45,961 nucleotides of DNA from assembly GCA_946414095.1 (NCBI GenBank), contig CAMKNB010000009.1:1-45961 (forward strand). Reading direction: 5' to 3'. This document shows, in pieces, positions 22,497-30,236 of the stretch. This stretch comes from an uncultured Mycoplasmatota bacterium. Its GTDB lineage: Bacteria; Bacillota_I; Bacilli_A; RF39; UBA660. Position numbers and translations under genes: made by a program. How positions within the stretch are numbered: position 1 is the stretch's first letter; each line of letters opens with the position of its first letter. The notes under the pieces were generated by a model. The model had not been told where the DNA came from, ran no database searches, and saw nothing but the letters and a program-made list of their open reading frames with translations.

Positions 22497-22527
22497 AAGA
22501 AAAGAACTTAGTTTAAGTTCTTTTCTT
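22497..22527 (-). terminator. Intrinsic hairpin after the DUF1292-like gene
   Basis: A 13-bp stem, AAGAAAAGAACTT / AAGTTCTTTTCTT, loop of 5 nt. The U-tract on the minus-strand exit is mostly inside the stem. Confidence 0.65.
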
Positions 22528-22753
22528 ATTTATTAAATAAATTTATAACTTCCAAAAATTCTTCTTCACTAATAGTAGTTAAATACTTTTTGCCATTTTC
22601 TTCTTCTATTTTTCTAACACATATATTTCTATTATTATTTTCTTCACATAGTAATAAATATTCTATTTTATTATGTGTTATTCTATCAATCTCAATATAA
22701 ATTTGATTGTCTTCTAATTTATAAGTATTATAATCTTGCAACTTCTTCACCAC
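22526..22753 (-). CDS. Small DUF1292-like (YrzB-type) protein
   Basis: 75 residues. The pattern KIEYLLLCEE... ICVRKIEEENGKKYLTTISEEEFLEV fits the DUF1292/YrzB family of small Firmicutes proteins of unknown role, in which a short beta-strand region is followed by a DEEEF-like helix. The start overlaps the end of the preceding gene by 26 bases in another frame, a tight translational coupling. It ends at a hairpin. Confidence 0.65.
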   Translation of the reverse strand: MVKKLQDYNTYKLEDNQIYIEIDRITHNKIEYLLLCEENNNRNICVRKIEEENGKKYLTTISEEEFLEVINLFNK

Positions 22754-23519
22754 CTATTACATATTCATTTTTATCTAAATCATAAATACCGTAGTAATCT
22801 TCAGAAGATGAAGATGTTCCTTTATAAAAATAAGACTGTGTAGGCTTATTAGTATTATTTTGTTCTTTATGTTCTTTAGCTTCAAATGATAATTTACTAA
22901 TCCAACAAATTCCAAATAAAATTGCCATAGCTATAATGAATTTTTTTATATCTTCAGGATCCATTTTCTTACTATTAGAAATTGCCTCTATTTCAGCTTT
23001 AAATGCTTGTTTTTTTGAAACAGAAAATGATTTAGTTCTATCCATATTAATATAGTCTACTATGAAATGATTTAAGTCTTCATCACTAATATTTCTTTTC
23101 ATAGCTTCAATTATTATTTCAATACTTATAGCCCTTTTATCATTTGGACCAATATAATAGTTATAAAACATACTTCCTGTTTGTTCTTTTTCTCTAGCTA
23201 TTTTAATTTCGGTATCATATATTTTTGATACTTTCTCATGAACATAAGCAAATGCATTTTTAAATGCATCTGAAAATTCAGGATTAAATTCATATGATGC
23301 TAAATATTTAAAAATTACTTTATCACATTTGCCACTTTTAATTCTATAATCATCATATTTTTCATATTTTAATAAACTATATATTTTACTTGCATACTCA
23401 TCTACATTAAATCCACCATTAAATATTCCATTAATTTTTCTAAAAAAATCTTTAACATATTTTTGAGCATCAACATTTGCTTTTTCATCAGCTATATCTA
23501 ATAATTCTTGATTAATCAT
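22728..23519 (-). CDS. Unknown protein with one internal membrane helix
   Basis: 263 residues. The first 190 are soluble and mostly helical; a hydrophobic segment at about 190-207 (KFIIAMAILFGICWISKL) follows, and then a Ser/Thr/Asn-rich tail (TSSSSEDYYGIYDL). With no signal at the N-terminus, this is probably a tail-side-anchored protein. No family is recognised. The ribosome-binding site is AAAGGAGAATT, unlike the G-run type of other unknown genes nearby. The downstream DUF1292-like gene overlaps its last 26 bases. Confidence 0.7.
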   Translation of the reverse strand: MINQELLDIADEKANVDAQKYVKDFFRKINGIFNGGFNVDEYASKIYSLLKYEKYDDYRIKSGKCDKVIFKYLASYEFNPEFSDAFKNAFAYVHEKVSKIYDTEIKIAREKEQTGSMFYNYYIGPNDKRAISIEIIIEAMKRNISDEDLNHFIVDYINMDRTKSFSVSKKQAFKAEIEAISNSKKMDPEDIKKFIIAMAILFGICWISKLSFEAKEHKEQNNTNKPTQSYFYKGTSSSSEDYYGIYDLDKNEYVIGGEEVARL

Positions 23520-23571
23520 AATAATTCTCCTTTATAAAATTATTTTACAATAATGCGTTTTTTATTGCAAA

Positions 23572-23594
23572 CAAAAAGTGTGAATAATCACACT
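23572..23594 (-). terminator. Terminator of the 23593-24195 gene
   Basis: On the minus strand AGTGTGA-TTAT-TCACACT followed by TTTTTG. Confidence 0.8.
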
Positions 23595-24195
23595 ATAATG
23601 TTTTTGATTTATTAGATAGTACTCTATCCCTTTCATCTCTTAGATTATTTAATTCTAATTTTCTATATAAAGAAGCAAGTTTTTTATCAACTTCTGTAGT
23701 TTTTCTTACCAAATCATTTCTTTGTGCTACTGGAGCATTTTGACTCTTTAATTTTGCATATTGAGTTCTATATTGACTATCTAATTTTTCATAATAACTA
23801 ATTTGTTCTTCAATAGATTTACTTTCAATAGGCACTTCTCTTTTAGTTTCCTTTTTAACTTCTTTTACTTCTTCTTTTTTAACTTCTTCTTTAGATTCAA
23901 TAACATTGCCTGATTTAGTTAACCTATTTTCTAAAGTTAACTTACTAATTCTTTCTTTCATATAATCATTATCATCTTTTTTAAACTCATTAACACTAAC
24001 AAACAAATTAACTAAAGGTAAAAATAAATAAGAATAATTTTTTATAAATGAATATATTTTTTCTTTTATTGGCCTTTTATCTACTATTTTTAAACCACTT
24101 TCTTTAATTGATTCATTTGCTTTATAATTCTTATACCCTATTAATGATGATGATACAAGACAAGATAAAACTGATGCTGTTCCTAATAAACTCAT
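23593..24195 (-). CDS. Unknown coiled-coil protein with membrane-associated N-terminus
   Basis: 200 residues. A weakly hydrophobic start (LLGTASVLSCLVSSSLIGY), a second hydrophobic stretch at about 54-68 (YSYLFLPLVNLFVSV), then a Lys/Glu-rich repetitive linker (KEEVKKEEVKEVKKE, about 101-120), and a coiled-coil end (about 125-190). No family is recognised. It is transcribed from a consensus promoter with an AAGGGGG ribosome-binding site, as are four other unknown genes. It is monocistronic. Confidence 0.72.
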   Translation of the reverse strand: MSLLGTASVLSCLVSSSLIGYKNYKANESIKESGLKIVDKRPIKEKIYSFIKNYSYLFLPLVNLFVSVNEFKKDDNDYMKERISKLTLENRLTKSGNVIESKEEVKKEEVKEVKKETKREVPIESKSIEEQISYYEKLDSQYRTQYAKLKSQNAPVAQRNDLVRKTTEVDKKLASLYRKLELNNLRDERDRVLSNKSKTL

Positions 24196-24222
24196 AATAA
24201 TTCCCCCTTAAAAAACGCACAT

Positions 24223-24251
24223 ATTATAACAAATTATCTTTAAAATGTCAA
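24223..24251 (-). promoter_or_regulatory. Consensus promoter (TTGACA-17-TATAAT)
   Basis: TTGACA (24251-24246), a 17-nt spacer ending TGT, TATAAT (24228-24223), then AAGGGGG at 24209-24203. Confidence 0.88.
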
Positions 24252-24252
24252 A

Positions 24253-24804
24253 TTAGCGATGCAAACTTAATTTATATACTTTTTCAAGATTATAATTTAT
24301 TACTTCATCTCCAAAATCGTATACAAAAGTTGATTTATCCAAATCGGTTATTAAATAATTTTTTGAGTCTCTATTTGAAATACTACCATGCGTACCAATT
24401 TTATGTAGCCAGTAATTACTACTAGATTTTCTTAAAAAATGAAAATCAGAAGAATCTTTTTGCTTGTACATAGCAATTAACCAATTTAAGTTATGCTCAT
24501 CGCTTACTGGAATATCATACTGACTTGATTCTTCATATTTAATACCAAGAGCATCTAAATCAATTTGCAATCTTTCTTCTAAAGATAAACCTAATAAATC
24601 GAAGTAATCAAGTTCATATTTTTGACCACCTATAACTCCAACATTATATGGATATTCTAATCCAAATGGCATTAATTTACCACTAGGAATATCAAGGCCT
24701 AATGCAAATGCATAACAATTAGTGCTTCTTAAATTATTCCATCCACTTTCTTTTAGTTCTATGCTATTTCTTAAATCTTTATAGCTCATAAGTAATTCGC
24801 TCAT
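24253..24804 (-). CDS. Papain-fold-like Cys/His protein, cytoplasmic
   Basis: 183 residues, without signal peptide or membrane helix. The segments NCYAFALG (Cys30), DFHFLRK (His122) and YWLHKIG (His134) resemble a family of cysteine-peptidase-like proteins with an NCYAYA...DFHWYR...WSHKPG pattern, in which Cys and His form the catalytic pair. On this basis it could be a peptidase or amidase acting inside the cell; the call is from pattern only. It has a perfectly spaced promoter and the AAGGGGG ribosome-binding site. It lies between uvrC and an unknown gene, as its own unit. Confidence 0.6.
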   Translation of the reverse strand: MSELLMSYKDLRNSIELKESGWNNLRSTNCYAFALGLDIPSGKLMPFGLEYPYNVGVIGGQKYELDYFDLLGLSLEERLQIDLDALGIKYEESSQYDIPVSDEHNLNWLIAMYKQKDSSDFHFLRKSSSNYWLHKIGTHGSISNRDSKNYLITDLDKSTFVYDFGDEVINYNLEKVYKLSLHR

Positions 24805-24830
24805 AATAAAACCCCCTTAAAACGGGGTAT

Positions 24831-24859
24831 ATTATAACATACATTAATATAATAATCAA
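24831..24859 (-). promoter_or_regulatory. Near-consensus promoter (TTGATT-17-TATAAT)
   Basis: TTGATT (24859-24854), a 17-nt spacer ending TGT, TATAAT (24836-24831), then AAGGGGG at 24818-24812. The -35 overlaps the uvrC stop region. Confidence 0.8.
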
Positions 24860-26622
24860 TCTTCATTATCCATGCTGTTTAAATACTCATGTAATTCCTC
24901 TGCAACTTTTAACGGAATATATGAAGAAAGTTCTTCTACGCTAGCAGTTTTCATACGAGTAACACTACCATACTTTTTAATTAAAGATTTTTTTCTTTTT
25001 TCACCAAGTCCATTTATGTTATCAAGTACACTTGAAATACTTCCCTTACTTCTTATTTCTCTATGATAGTTTATAACAAATCTATGTGATTCTTCATCTA
25101 TTCTTGAAAGTAATCTAAACACATTTGATTTTTTATCAATATTTATTATTTCATAAGTATCTCCGTCTACTATTGCTGTAGGACTATGATGATCATCTTT
25201 CTTAACACCAATAACCTTTATGGGCATATTAAGTGATTCTAATATACTTTTACAAGCATTTATTTGATTATTAGCACCATCTACTATTATTAAGTCAGGT
25301 CTTGGCAAATCATCTTTTAAAACCCTAAAATAACGTCTATAAATTACTTCTTTCATAGAAGCCACATCATCGTTCTTATCAAAACTTAATTTAAACTTTC
25401 TATAATTTTTCTTAGATGGAAGTCCATCAATAAAAGATACCATTGCAGAAACAGAAAAAGTTCCAAATAAATTTGAATTATCAAATGCTTCAATAATATG
25501 TAATTTAGGTAAATCAAGTATTATTCTTAATTCTTCATTAGCATTAGTAGTTAGTTCTTCATTATTATATATTAATTTAATTTCTTTTTCATATTGAGTT
25601 TTAGCATTACTATAAGCCATATCAAATAGTTTCTTTTTATCTCCTCTTTTAACAGTAATAACATTAGTATCAAGTACTTCTTTAAATAAATTAATATCTA
25701 CAATATCAGGCACTATTACCTCTTTAGGAACAATATTATGTTTTCTATAAAATGATGCTATATAGTATTCAATAGTGTCTTTAAGTTCAGTCATAACAGG
25801 GATTATTTTAGTATTTATTCCAAGTAACTTACCACCTCTTAAAAACATACAAACTATGCTAACATATGAATTTTCAAAGTAATAATTAAATATATCTCTA
25901 TCTTTCATATCAGATATTTCAACATGCTGATTATTAAATAATAGTTTTATATAATTTAAATCTTCTACTAAACCTTTACATACTTCAAAATTTAATGCTT
26001 CTGAGTTAATTCTAATCTTTTCATTTATCTTATCTATTAATAATTTGTCATTACCACTTAGTATTGATAATATTTCTGCTTTCATTGATGATGTATCAAT
26101 ATTTGGATGTTCACAATATCCAAGACATTCACCAATATGATAATAAAGACACACTTTTTTAGGCATAGTGTCACATTTTTTGAGTGGATATAATCTATTT
26201 ATTAAGTTAACTAGTCTTCTTGCTGCATATTGATTAGGATATGGTCCAAATAAATATGACTTTCTTTTATTAGCATTTATCTCTCTTTTAACTATTAATC
26301 TTGGATATTTTTCACGAGTAAGTTCTATATATGGATAACTTTTATCATCACGAAGTAAAATATTGTATTTTGGATCATACTTTTTGATTAAATTAAGTTC
26401 TAATACAAAAGCTTCTGTTTCAGTATCAGTAACTATATATTCAAAATGATCAACTTCACTTACCATTTTTTTAGTTTTACCTGTTACTCTACCAGTAAAA
26501 TAACTTCTAAGTCTGTTTTGAAGGATTTTAGCTTTTCCAACATAAATAACTATTCCATCAGAATTATACATTTGGTAGCACCCAGGTTTTCTAGGTACTT
26601 CTTGTAGTTCTTTTTTGAACAT
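24856..26622 (-). CDS. uvrC: Excinuclease ABC subunit C (UvrC)
   Basis: 588 residues, normal length. The N-terminal GIY-YIG nuclease is seen (GCYQMYNSDGIVIYVGKAK, at about 14-32), followed by a UVR region at about 190-230, the RNase-H-like C-terminal nuclease (about 370-470; EAFDNSNLFGTFSVSAMV and PDLIIVDGANNQINA hold the conserved Asp residues), and helix-hairpin-helix motifs at the end (DNINGLGEKRKKSLIKKYGS). It makes both incisions in nucleotide-excision repair with UvrA and UvrB, which are not in this window. It lies 18 nt after an unknown gene and has the AAGGAGG site, so it is in an operon with that gene. Confidence 0.97.
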   Translation of the reverse strand: MFKKELQEVPRKPGCYQMYNSDGIVIYVGKAKILQNRLRSYFTGRVTGKTKKMVSEVDHFEYIVTDTETEAFVLELNLIKKYDPKYNILLRDDKSYPYIELTREKYPRLIVKREINANKRKSYLFGPYPNQYAARRLVNLINRLYPLKKCDTMPKKVCLYYHIGECLGYCEHPNIDTSSMKAEILSILSGNDKLLIDKINEKIRINSEALNFEVCKGLVEDLNYIKLLFNNQHVEISDMKDRDIFNYYFENSYVSIVCMFLRGGKLLGINTKIIPVMTELKDTIEYYIASFYRKHNIVPKEVIVPDIVDINLFKEVLDTNVITVKRGDKKKLFDMAYSNAKTQYEKEIKLIYNNEELTTNANEELRIILDLPKLHIIEAFDNSNLFGTFSVSAMVSFIDGLPSKKNYRKFKLSFDKNDDVASMKEVIYRRYFRVLKDDLPRPDLIIVDGANNQINACKSILESLNMPIKVIGVKKDDHHSPTAIVDGDTYEIINIDKKSNVFRLLSRIDEESHRFVINYHREIRSKGSISSVLDNINGLGEKRKKSLIKKYGSVTRMKTASVEELSSYIPLKVAEELHEYLNSMDNED

Positions 26623-26640
26623 AAAATCCTCCTTAATATT

Positions 26641-27228
26641 TTATTTTATTCTTAATGATAATGGTCTATCCTCATCAAGTACTCTATCTCTATTTATTGC
26701 ATTAATAAAATACTCTTTTCCTAGTTTTATTGCTTCTACATTAGAAATATTTTTATTAAATGATTCTTCATTAAACCATCTACTATAATAAGTACTTCTT
26801 AAGAACATATTATAATTATTTTGATTTAATATAACTCTTTCTTCTTTATCTTCATCAATAACTTCACATAACTGATGTTCAACACTATATTTTGTTATTC
26901 CAATAGATGGAACAAAATCAAATGAATAGTCACTTTCATAAATAAACTTTTGCATTTCTTTATTAAAAGATTCATTTAAAAAAATTGTAATTCTACTTTC
27001 ATCTTTATTAGGATTTTCACTATAGCTAGGATTAATAATCTCAATAGTTGATTCTTCATCTACATCAATTTTTGATTTGAATACAATACTAATTCTTTTA
27101 TTATTGTCTTCATCTTCATAATCTACACTTTTAACGTATTGATAGTTATCAAAACAGATAAGACTATCAATATCACTAATTAATCCTTTATCATAATTAA
27201 GTCCTTCTAATATTTTTCTTATATTCAT
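26641..27228 (-). CDS. Unknown protein upstream of uvrC
   Basis: 195 residues, acidic and soluble, with alternating beta-strand and helical stretches (KRISIVFKSKIDVDEES; SRITIFLNESFNKEMQ). No motif or family is recognised. The start is supported by AGAGGGTGAT and an extended -10 at 27249-27257. It is the first gene of a unit with uvrC 18 nt downstream, and is divergent from the YigZ-domain gene. Confidence 0.7.
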   Translation of the reverse strand: MNIRKILEGLNYDKGLISDIDSLICFDNYQYVKSVDYEDEDNNKRISIVFKSKIDVDEESTIEIINPSYSENPNKDESRITIFLNESFNKEMQKFIYESDYSFDFVPSIGITKYSVEHQLCEVIDEDKEERVILNQNNYNMFLRSTYYSRWFNEESFNKNISNVEAIKLGKEYFINAINRDRVLDEDRPLSLRIK

Positions 27229-27248
27229 ACAATCACCCTCTTGATTTG

Positions 27249-27257
27249 ATTATATCA
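27249..27257 (-). promoter_or_regulatory. Extended -10 promoter of the unknown gene-uvrC operon
   Basis: TGATATAAT on the minus strand, about 20 nt before the ATG at 27228. Confidence 0.6.
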
Positions 27258-27271
27258 TAAATAATATTTAG

Positions 27272-27300
27272 TTGTTAAATATAATTAAAAGTTGTAAAAT
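27272..27300 (+). promoter_or_regulatory. Promoter giving a leaderless YigZ-domain transcript
   Basis: TTGTTA (27272-27277), an exact 17-nt spacer, TAAAAT (27295-27300), then six bases to the ATG at 27307. No Shine-Dalgarno is present, so the transcript should begin at or near the start codon. Confidence 0.7.
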
Positions 27301-27306
27301 TAACTT

Positions 27307-27654
27307 ATGAAAAAGATTAGTGATAGTTATTTAGAAATTAAAAAATCAAAATTTATTGGAATTCTTTATGAAGTAAATAGTGCTTTAGAAGTAGATAAAA
27401 TAATAAATAGTTTAAGTATTGAACATAAAAAAGCAAGACATATTTGTTATGCATATAAAATAGATGGACAAGAAAAGAATTACTCTGACAAGGAACCTAG
27501 TGGTACTACAAGAGGGCTACTTGATATAATTCATATGAAAAATCAAAATAAAGTACTAGTAGTTGTTATTAGATATTTTGGTGGTATTCTTCTTGGAAGT
27601 GGGCCACTAACAAGAGCCTATACTAAAACTTCTGCTATGCTATTCGTAGAATAA
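27307..27654 (+). CDS. YigZ/IMPACT-type protein, first domain only
   Basis: 115 residues, where YigZ/YvyE proteins have about 205-215. The UPF0029/IMPACT domain is intact: SKFIGILYEV, KARHICYAYKI, DKEPSGTTRGLLDII, VVVIRYFGGILLGSGPLTRAY. The second domain (DUF1949, about 80 residues) is absent, and the frame closes normally right after the first one. Members are linked to translation and stress regulation, but their activity is not settled. It is apparently translated without a leader. Its last 15 bases overlap the convergent gene at 27640. Confidence 0.88.
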   Translation: MKKISDSYLEIKKSKFIGILYEVNSALEVDKIINSLSIEHKKARHICYAYKIDGQEKNYSDKEPSGTTRGLLDIIHMKNQNKVLVVVIRYFGGILLGSGPLTRAYTKTSAMLFVE

Positions 27655-27978
27655 ACGACTTAATACTTTAAGCGTTTTTTTTATGCCATCATTCATAACA
27701 GATTCAACCATTTTATTTAGTTTACTTCCAGTTCTTGTAATAACATTAGAGTAGTCTTTATATTCTTCAACAACATAATCATTTATTGAAACATTTTTAC
27801 CTTCACTTACATCACTTTCAAATTTTTTAATAGCTTCTTCTGTAAGTTTTGATTTGGTATATGCTTTATATTCATAAAGTCCTGTTTCTTTAGAAATATA
27901 TAGTATTAAAAATAATACAAAGAATAATAATAAAGATTTAATTAATCTGTTTTTAGGCTTAATTTCTTCTTCTATCAT
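27640..27978 (-). CDS. Small membrane-anchored protein coupled to SpoIIP (YqxA position)
   Basis: 112 residues. An acidic start (MIEEEIKPKNR) is followed by one hydrophobic helix at about 13-28 and then a soluble, charged domain ending with a helical stretch (LNKMVESVMNDGIKKTLKVLSRLF). Its ATG overlaps the spoIIP stop by four bases (ATGA). In Bacillus a gene of the same size and kind, yqxA, lies directly after spoIIP; the position and length match, but sequence similarity is not clear by eye. No function is known. The YigZ gene converges on it. Confidence 0.65.
   Translation of the reverse strand: MIEEEIKPKNRLIKSLLLFFVLFLILYISKETGLYEYKAYTKSKLTEEAIKKFESDVSEGKNVSINDYVVEEYKDYSNVITRTGSKLNKMVESVMNDGIKKTLKVLSRLFYE
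27653..27682 (+). terminator. Terminator of the YigZ-domain gene
   Basis: Stem AAACG-A-CTTAA / TTAAG-CGTTT with one bulged A, loop TACT, followed by eight T. It starts within the stop region and overlaps the convergent gene's end. Confidence 0.7.
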
Positions 27979-28856
27979 AAATTATTCTCCATAATATATT
28001 CATTTAATGCTTCACTTAATATTTTTAATGTATTATTTATTTCTTCAAGTGTATTACCAATACCTCCTAGTTCGATAAGTATTGCATTATTACTTAAATC
28101 TTGATTAAAAATAACATCTTTTCTTTTCATTATTCCCCTACTAAGTCCTTTATATTTAGCATTAAAGTAATTATTTAAATAGTTTGCAAATACCTCATTT
28201 TTTTTATAATTTTTATGCTTTGTTGTAAGTACAAACATAATTTTCGCATATCTTTTATTACCTTTTTCATACAAAGTATACTTTCTTTTAACTGAATCTC
28301 TATGAAGATCAATTAATATTTTAAAATCATATTTTTTCATTTCTGATAACATATAGTGTCTACTTGCTTCATAGCAGCCTTTATAATCTAAATTATTCTT
28401 TTTTAAGTAATCATTTATACTTTTAGTTTGTATCACTGCTTCAATACCATAATCATTTAAATAATCTTTTAAAATCAATGATGCAGTTTTAACAGATGGA
28501 GTTATTGAATAATCACTTACAAATGGTAAATAATATTTTTCTGTATCATGAGTATTATAAATATATACAATTGGATCATTAATAATTTTGATTTCTTTTT
28601 CTTCAATTATTTCAGTATTTACAAATGTAGTATTTATTTGCTTAATATCTTTGTAATCATTAATTTTTACAAGATTTATTAAATCATCATAAATAATTAT
28701 TGTATCAGATTCATACTTATTATTCATTCTATTAATTATTTTAAATATAATATTAGTGTTCAATAGTATAAAAATATATACATACATAAAGATTAAAAAA
28801 CTTACTATTAATACAATTAATCTAATATTTTTATTTTTAAATTTAAGTTTATTCAT
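27975..28856 (-). CDS. spoIIP: Stage II sporulation protein P (SpoIIP) amidase/endopeptidase
   Basis: 293 residues, somewhat shorter than Bacillus SpoIIP (401). A membrane helix at about 12-33 anchors the protein. The catalytic domain is well conserved: YNTHDTEKY (His103, Glu106), LIDLHRDS (Asp183, His185, Asp187) and IELGG (Glu262) with GNTLEE after it. In sporulating Firmicutes it removes peptidoglycan stem peptides and cleaves cross-links during forespore engulfment, together with SpoIID and SpoIIM. A SpoIIM-like gene is at 10736; no spoIID is in view. The gene is divergent from rpsT, as spoIIP is near rpsT in Bacillus, but gpr, which sits between there, is missing. Shine-Dalgarno TAGGTGA. 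Confidence 0.88.
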   Translation of the reverse strand: MNKLKFKNKNIRLIVLIVSFLIFMYVYIFILLNTNIIFKIINRMNNKYESDTIIIYDDLINLVKINDYKDIKQINTTFVNTEIIEEKEIKIINDPIVYIYNTHDTEKYYLPFVSDYSITPSVKTASLILKDYLNDYGIEAVIQTKSINDYLKKNNLDYKGCYEASRHYMLSEMKKYDFKILIDLHRDSVKRKYTLYEKGNKRYAKIMFVLTTKHKNYKKNEVFANYLNNYFNAKYKGLSRGIMKRKDVIFNQDLSNNAILIELGGIGNTLEEINNTLKILSEALNEYIMENNL

Positions 28857-28921
28857 ATATTCACCTATACTAATATATAACTATTAGATTTAAAAAAATG
28901 TCGAATTAAACCTAAAATTCA

Positions 28922-28950
28922 TTGATTTTTTATTATTTATTTGTTATTAT
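28922..28950 (+). promoter_or_regulatory. Promoter of rpsT
   Basis: TTGATT (28922-28927), a 17-nt spacer and TATTAT (28945-28950) with an extended TGT. Confidence 0.75.
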
Positions 28951-28977
28951 TAAAGAAGTCTTAAGGGAGGTGGAATC

Positions 28978-29229
28978 ATGCCTAATATTAAAAGTGCTAA
29001 AAAAAGAGTATTAGTTACTAAAAAAGAAACATTATTAAATAATGATGTTAAAGCTAGTATGAAAACTGCTATTAAGAATGTAGAAAAAGCAGAAAGCAAA
29101 GAAAAAGCTATCGAATTAGTTAACACTGCTGTTAAAAGAATAGATAATGCAGCTCAAAAAGGTGTTATCAAAGCAAATGCTAGAGATAGATATAAGACAA
29201 GATTAAATAAAATAGTAAATTCAAAATAA
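28978..29229 (+). CDS. rpsT: 30S ribosomal protein S20
   Basis: 83 residues, very basic, all helical, with the usual PNIKSAKKRV start and the KRIDNAAQKGVIKANAR... TRLNK end. It binds 16S rRNA in the 30S subunit. A strong Shine-Dalgarno (GGGAGGTGG) and a good promoter suit a ribosomal gene. Divergent from the spoIIP gene, with its own terminator. Confidence 0.98.
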   Translation: MPNIKSAKKRVLVTKKETLLNNDVKASMKTAIKNVEKAESKEKAIELVNTAVKRIDNAAQKGVIKANARDRYKTRLNKIVNSK

Positions 29230-29231
29230 AT

Positions 29232-29257
29232 AAGTAGATTTGATTCTACTTTTTTTG
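29232..29257 (+). terminator. Terminator of rpsT
   Basis: Stem AAGTAGA / TCTACTT, loop TTTGAT, followed by a T-run. Confidence 0.8.
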
Positions 29258-29278
29258 TATAATAAAACTGGTGATATA

Positions 29279-30208
29279 ATGAGAAGGACAAGAATATTAC
29301 TTAGTATTTTAATTATTCTAATAATGAGTATGGCTACTTATTATGTATTAACTCATTATGATGAAACGATTGAATATACATCAAAACTAATAAAAAAATA
29401 TACAAAAAGAAGTGTTCAAGTACCAGAAAAATCAGTATTTCATAGAACATACACTTTTAAAACAGTTAGTGAAACAGATGATTTTAATCCTAAAAATATA
29501 AATGATATTAAAAAAATATATTACACTGTTTTAAATAATGGCTGGGATTCATTTACATTCTATTGCGATATAGAATATGAAAACTGTATTGATGATGTTA
29601 GAACTGTTGCTGATTCTAGTAATGATGAATTCATTTCATTATTAAATAATTATGTTAGTCCTTATAACTCATATAAAAAATACAATACACTTATAATTGG
29701 AGATGATGAAGTAAATCTAACAGTTGAAAAACTTTATTCAAAAGAAGACATTGAAAAACTAAATAATCACGTTACTAACTATTTAGAAAGAAATAATATT
29801 AAAAAAGGTTCTGTAACAAAAAAAGATATTGAAAAAATACATGATTATTTGTTAAGTACTATTACATATGATAAAGATTATGATAAAAATTTGGAAGAAG
29901 AAACAGTTTCTAATAAAGCGACAAGTGCCCTATTTGATCACATAGCATTATGTAGTGGTTATACAGATGCATTTTCAATATTTTTAGATAAATTAAATAT
30001 TCCAAACTTTAAAGTTAATACTGACGATCATGAATGGAATGCTATATATTATGATAAAAAATGGGTGCATGTAGATGTAACATGGGATGATGATGAAATA
30101 AATAAAAATAATAATAGAAATTTCTTTATGATTAGTACTTCAGATTTACATAAAAAAGATAAAAAAGAACACTCATTTAATGAAGAATTATTTTTAGAAT
30201 TAAAATAA
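29279..30208 (+). CDS. Membrane-anchored transglutaminase-like protein
   Basis: 309 residues from the ATG at 29279, chosen for the GGTGAT site just upstream; the frame is open from 29240, inside the rpsT terminator. A basic start and a helix at about 6-24 place the rest outside the cell. The transglutaminase-like core has the full triad: Cys225 (ALCSGYTDAF), His251 (DDHEWNAIY) and Asp266 (VHVDVTWDD). Most bacterial members are thought to act as proteases or peptide-bond-modifying enzymes at the envelope; the substrate is unknown. The region before (about 45-200) is family-specific. It is followed by a perfect bidirectional terminator. Confidence 0.85.
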   Translation: MRRTRILLSILIILIMSMATYYVLTHYDETIEYTSKLIKKYTKRSVQVPEKSVFHRTYTFKTVSETDDFNPKNINDIKKIYYTVLNNGWDSFTFYCDIEYENCIDDVRTVADSSNDEFISLLNNYVSPYNSYKKYNTLIIGDDEVNLTVEKLYSKEDIEKLNNHVTNYLERNNIKKGSVTKKDIEKIHDYLLSTITYDKDYDKNLEEETVSNKATSALFDHIALCSGYTDAFSIFLDKLNIPNFKVNTDDHEWNAIYYDKKWVHVDVTWDDDEINKNNNRNFFMISTSDLHKKDKKEHSFNEELFLELK

Positions 30209-30236
30209 ACTTTCTTGACTAATCAAGAAAGTTTTT
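30207..30236. terminator. Bidirectional intrinsic terminator
   Basis: A 12-bp perfect stem, AAACTTTCTTGA / TCAAGAAAGTTT, loop CTAA, T-run on the plus side. It also contains the miaA stop codon. Confidence 0.85.
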
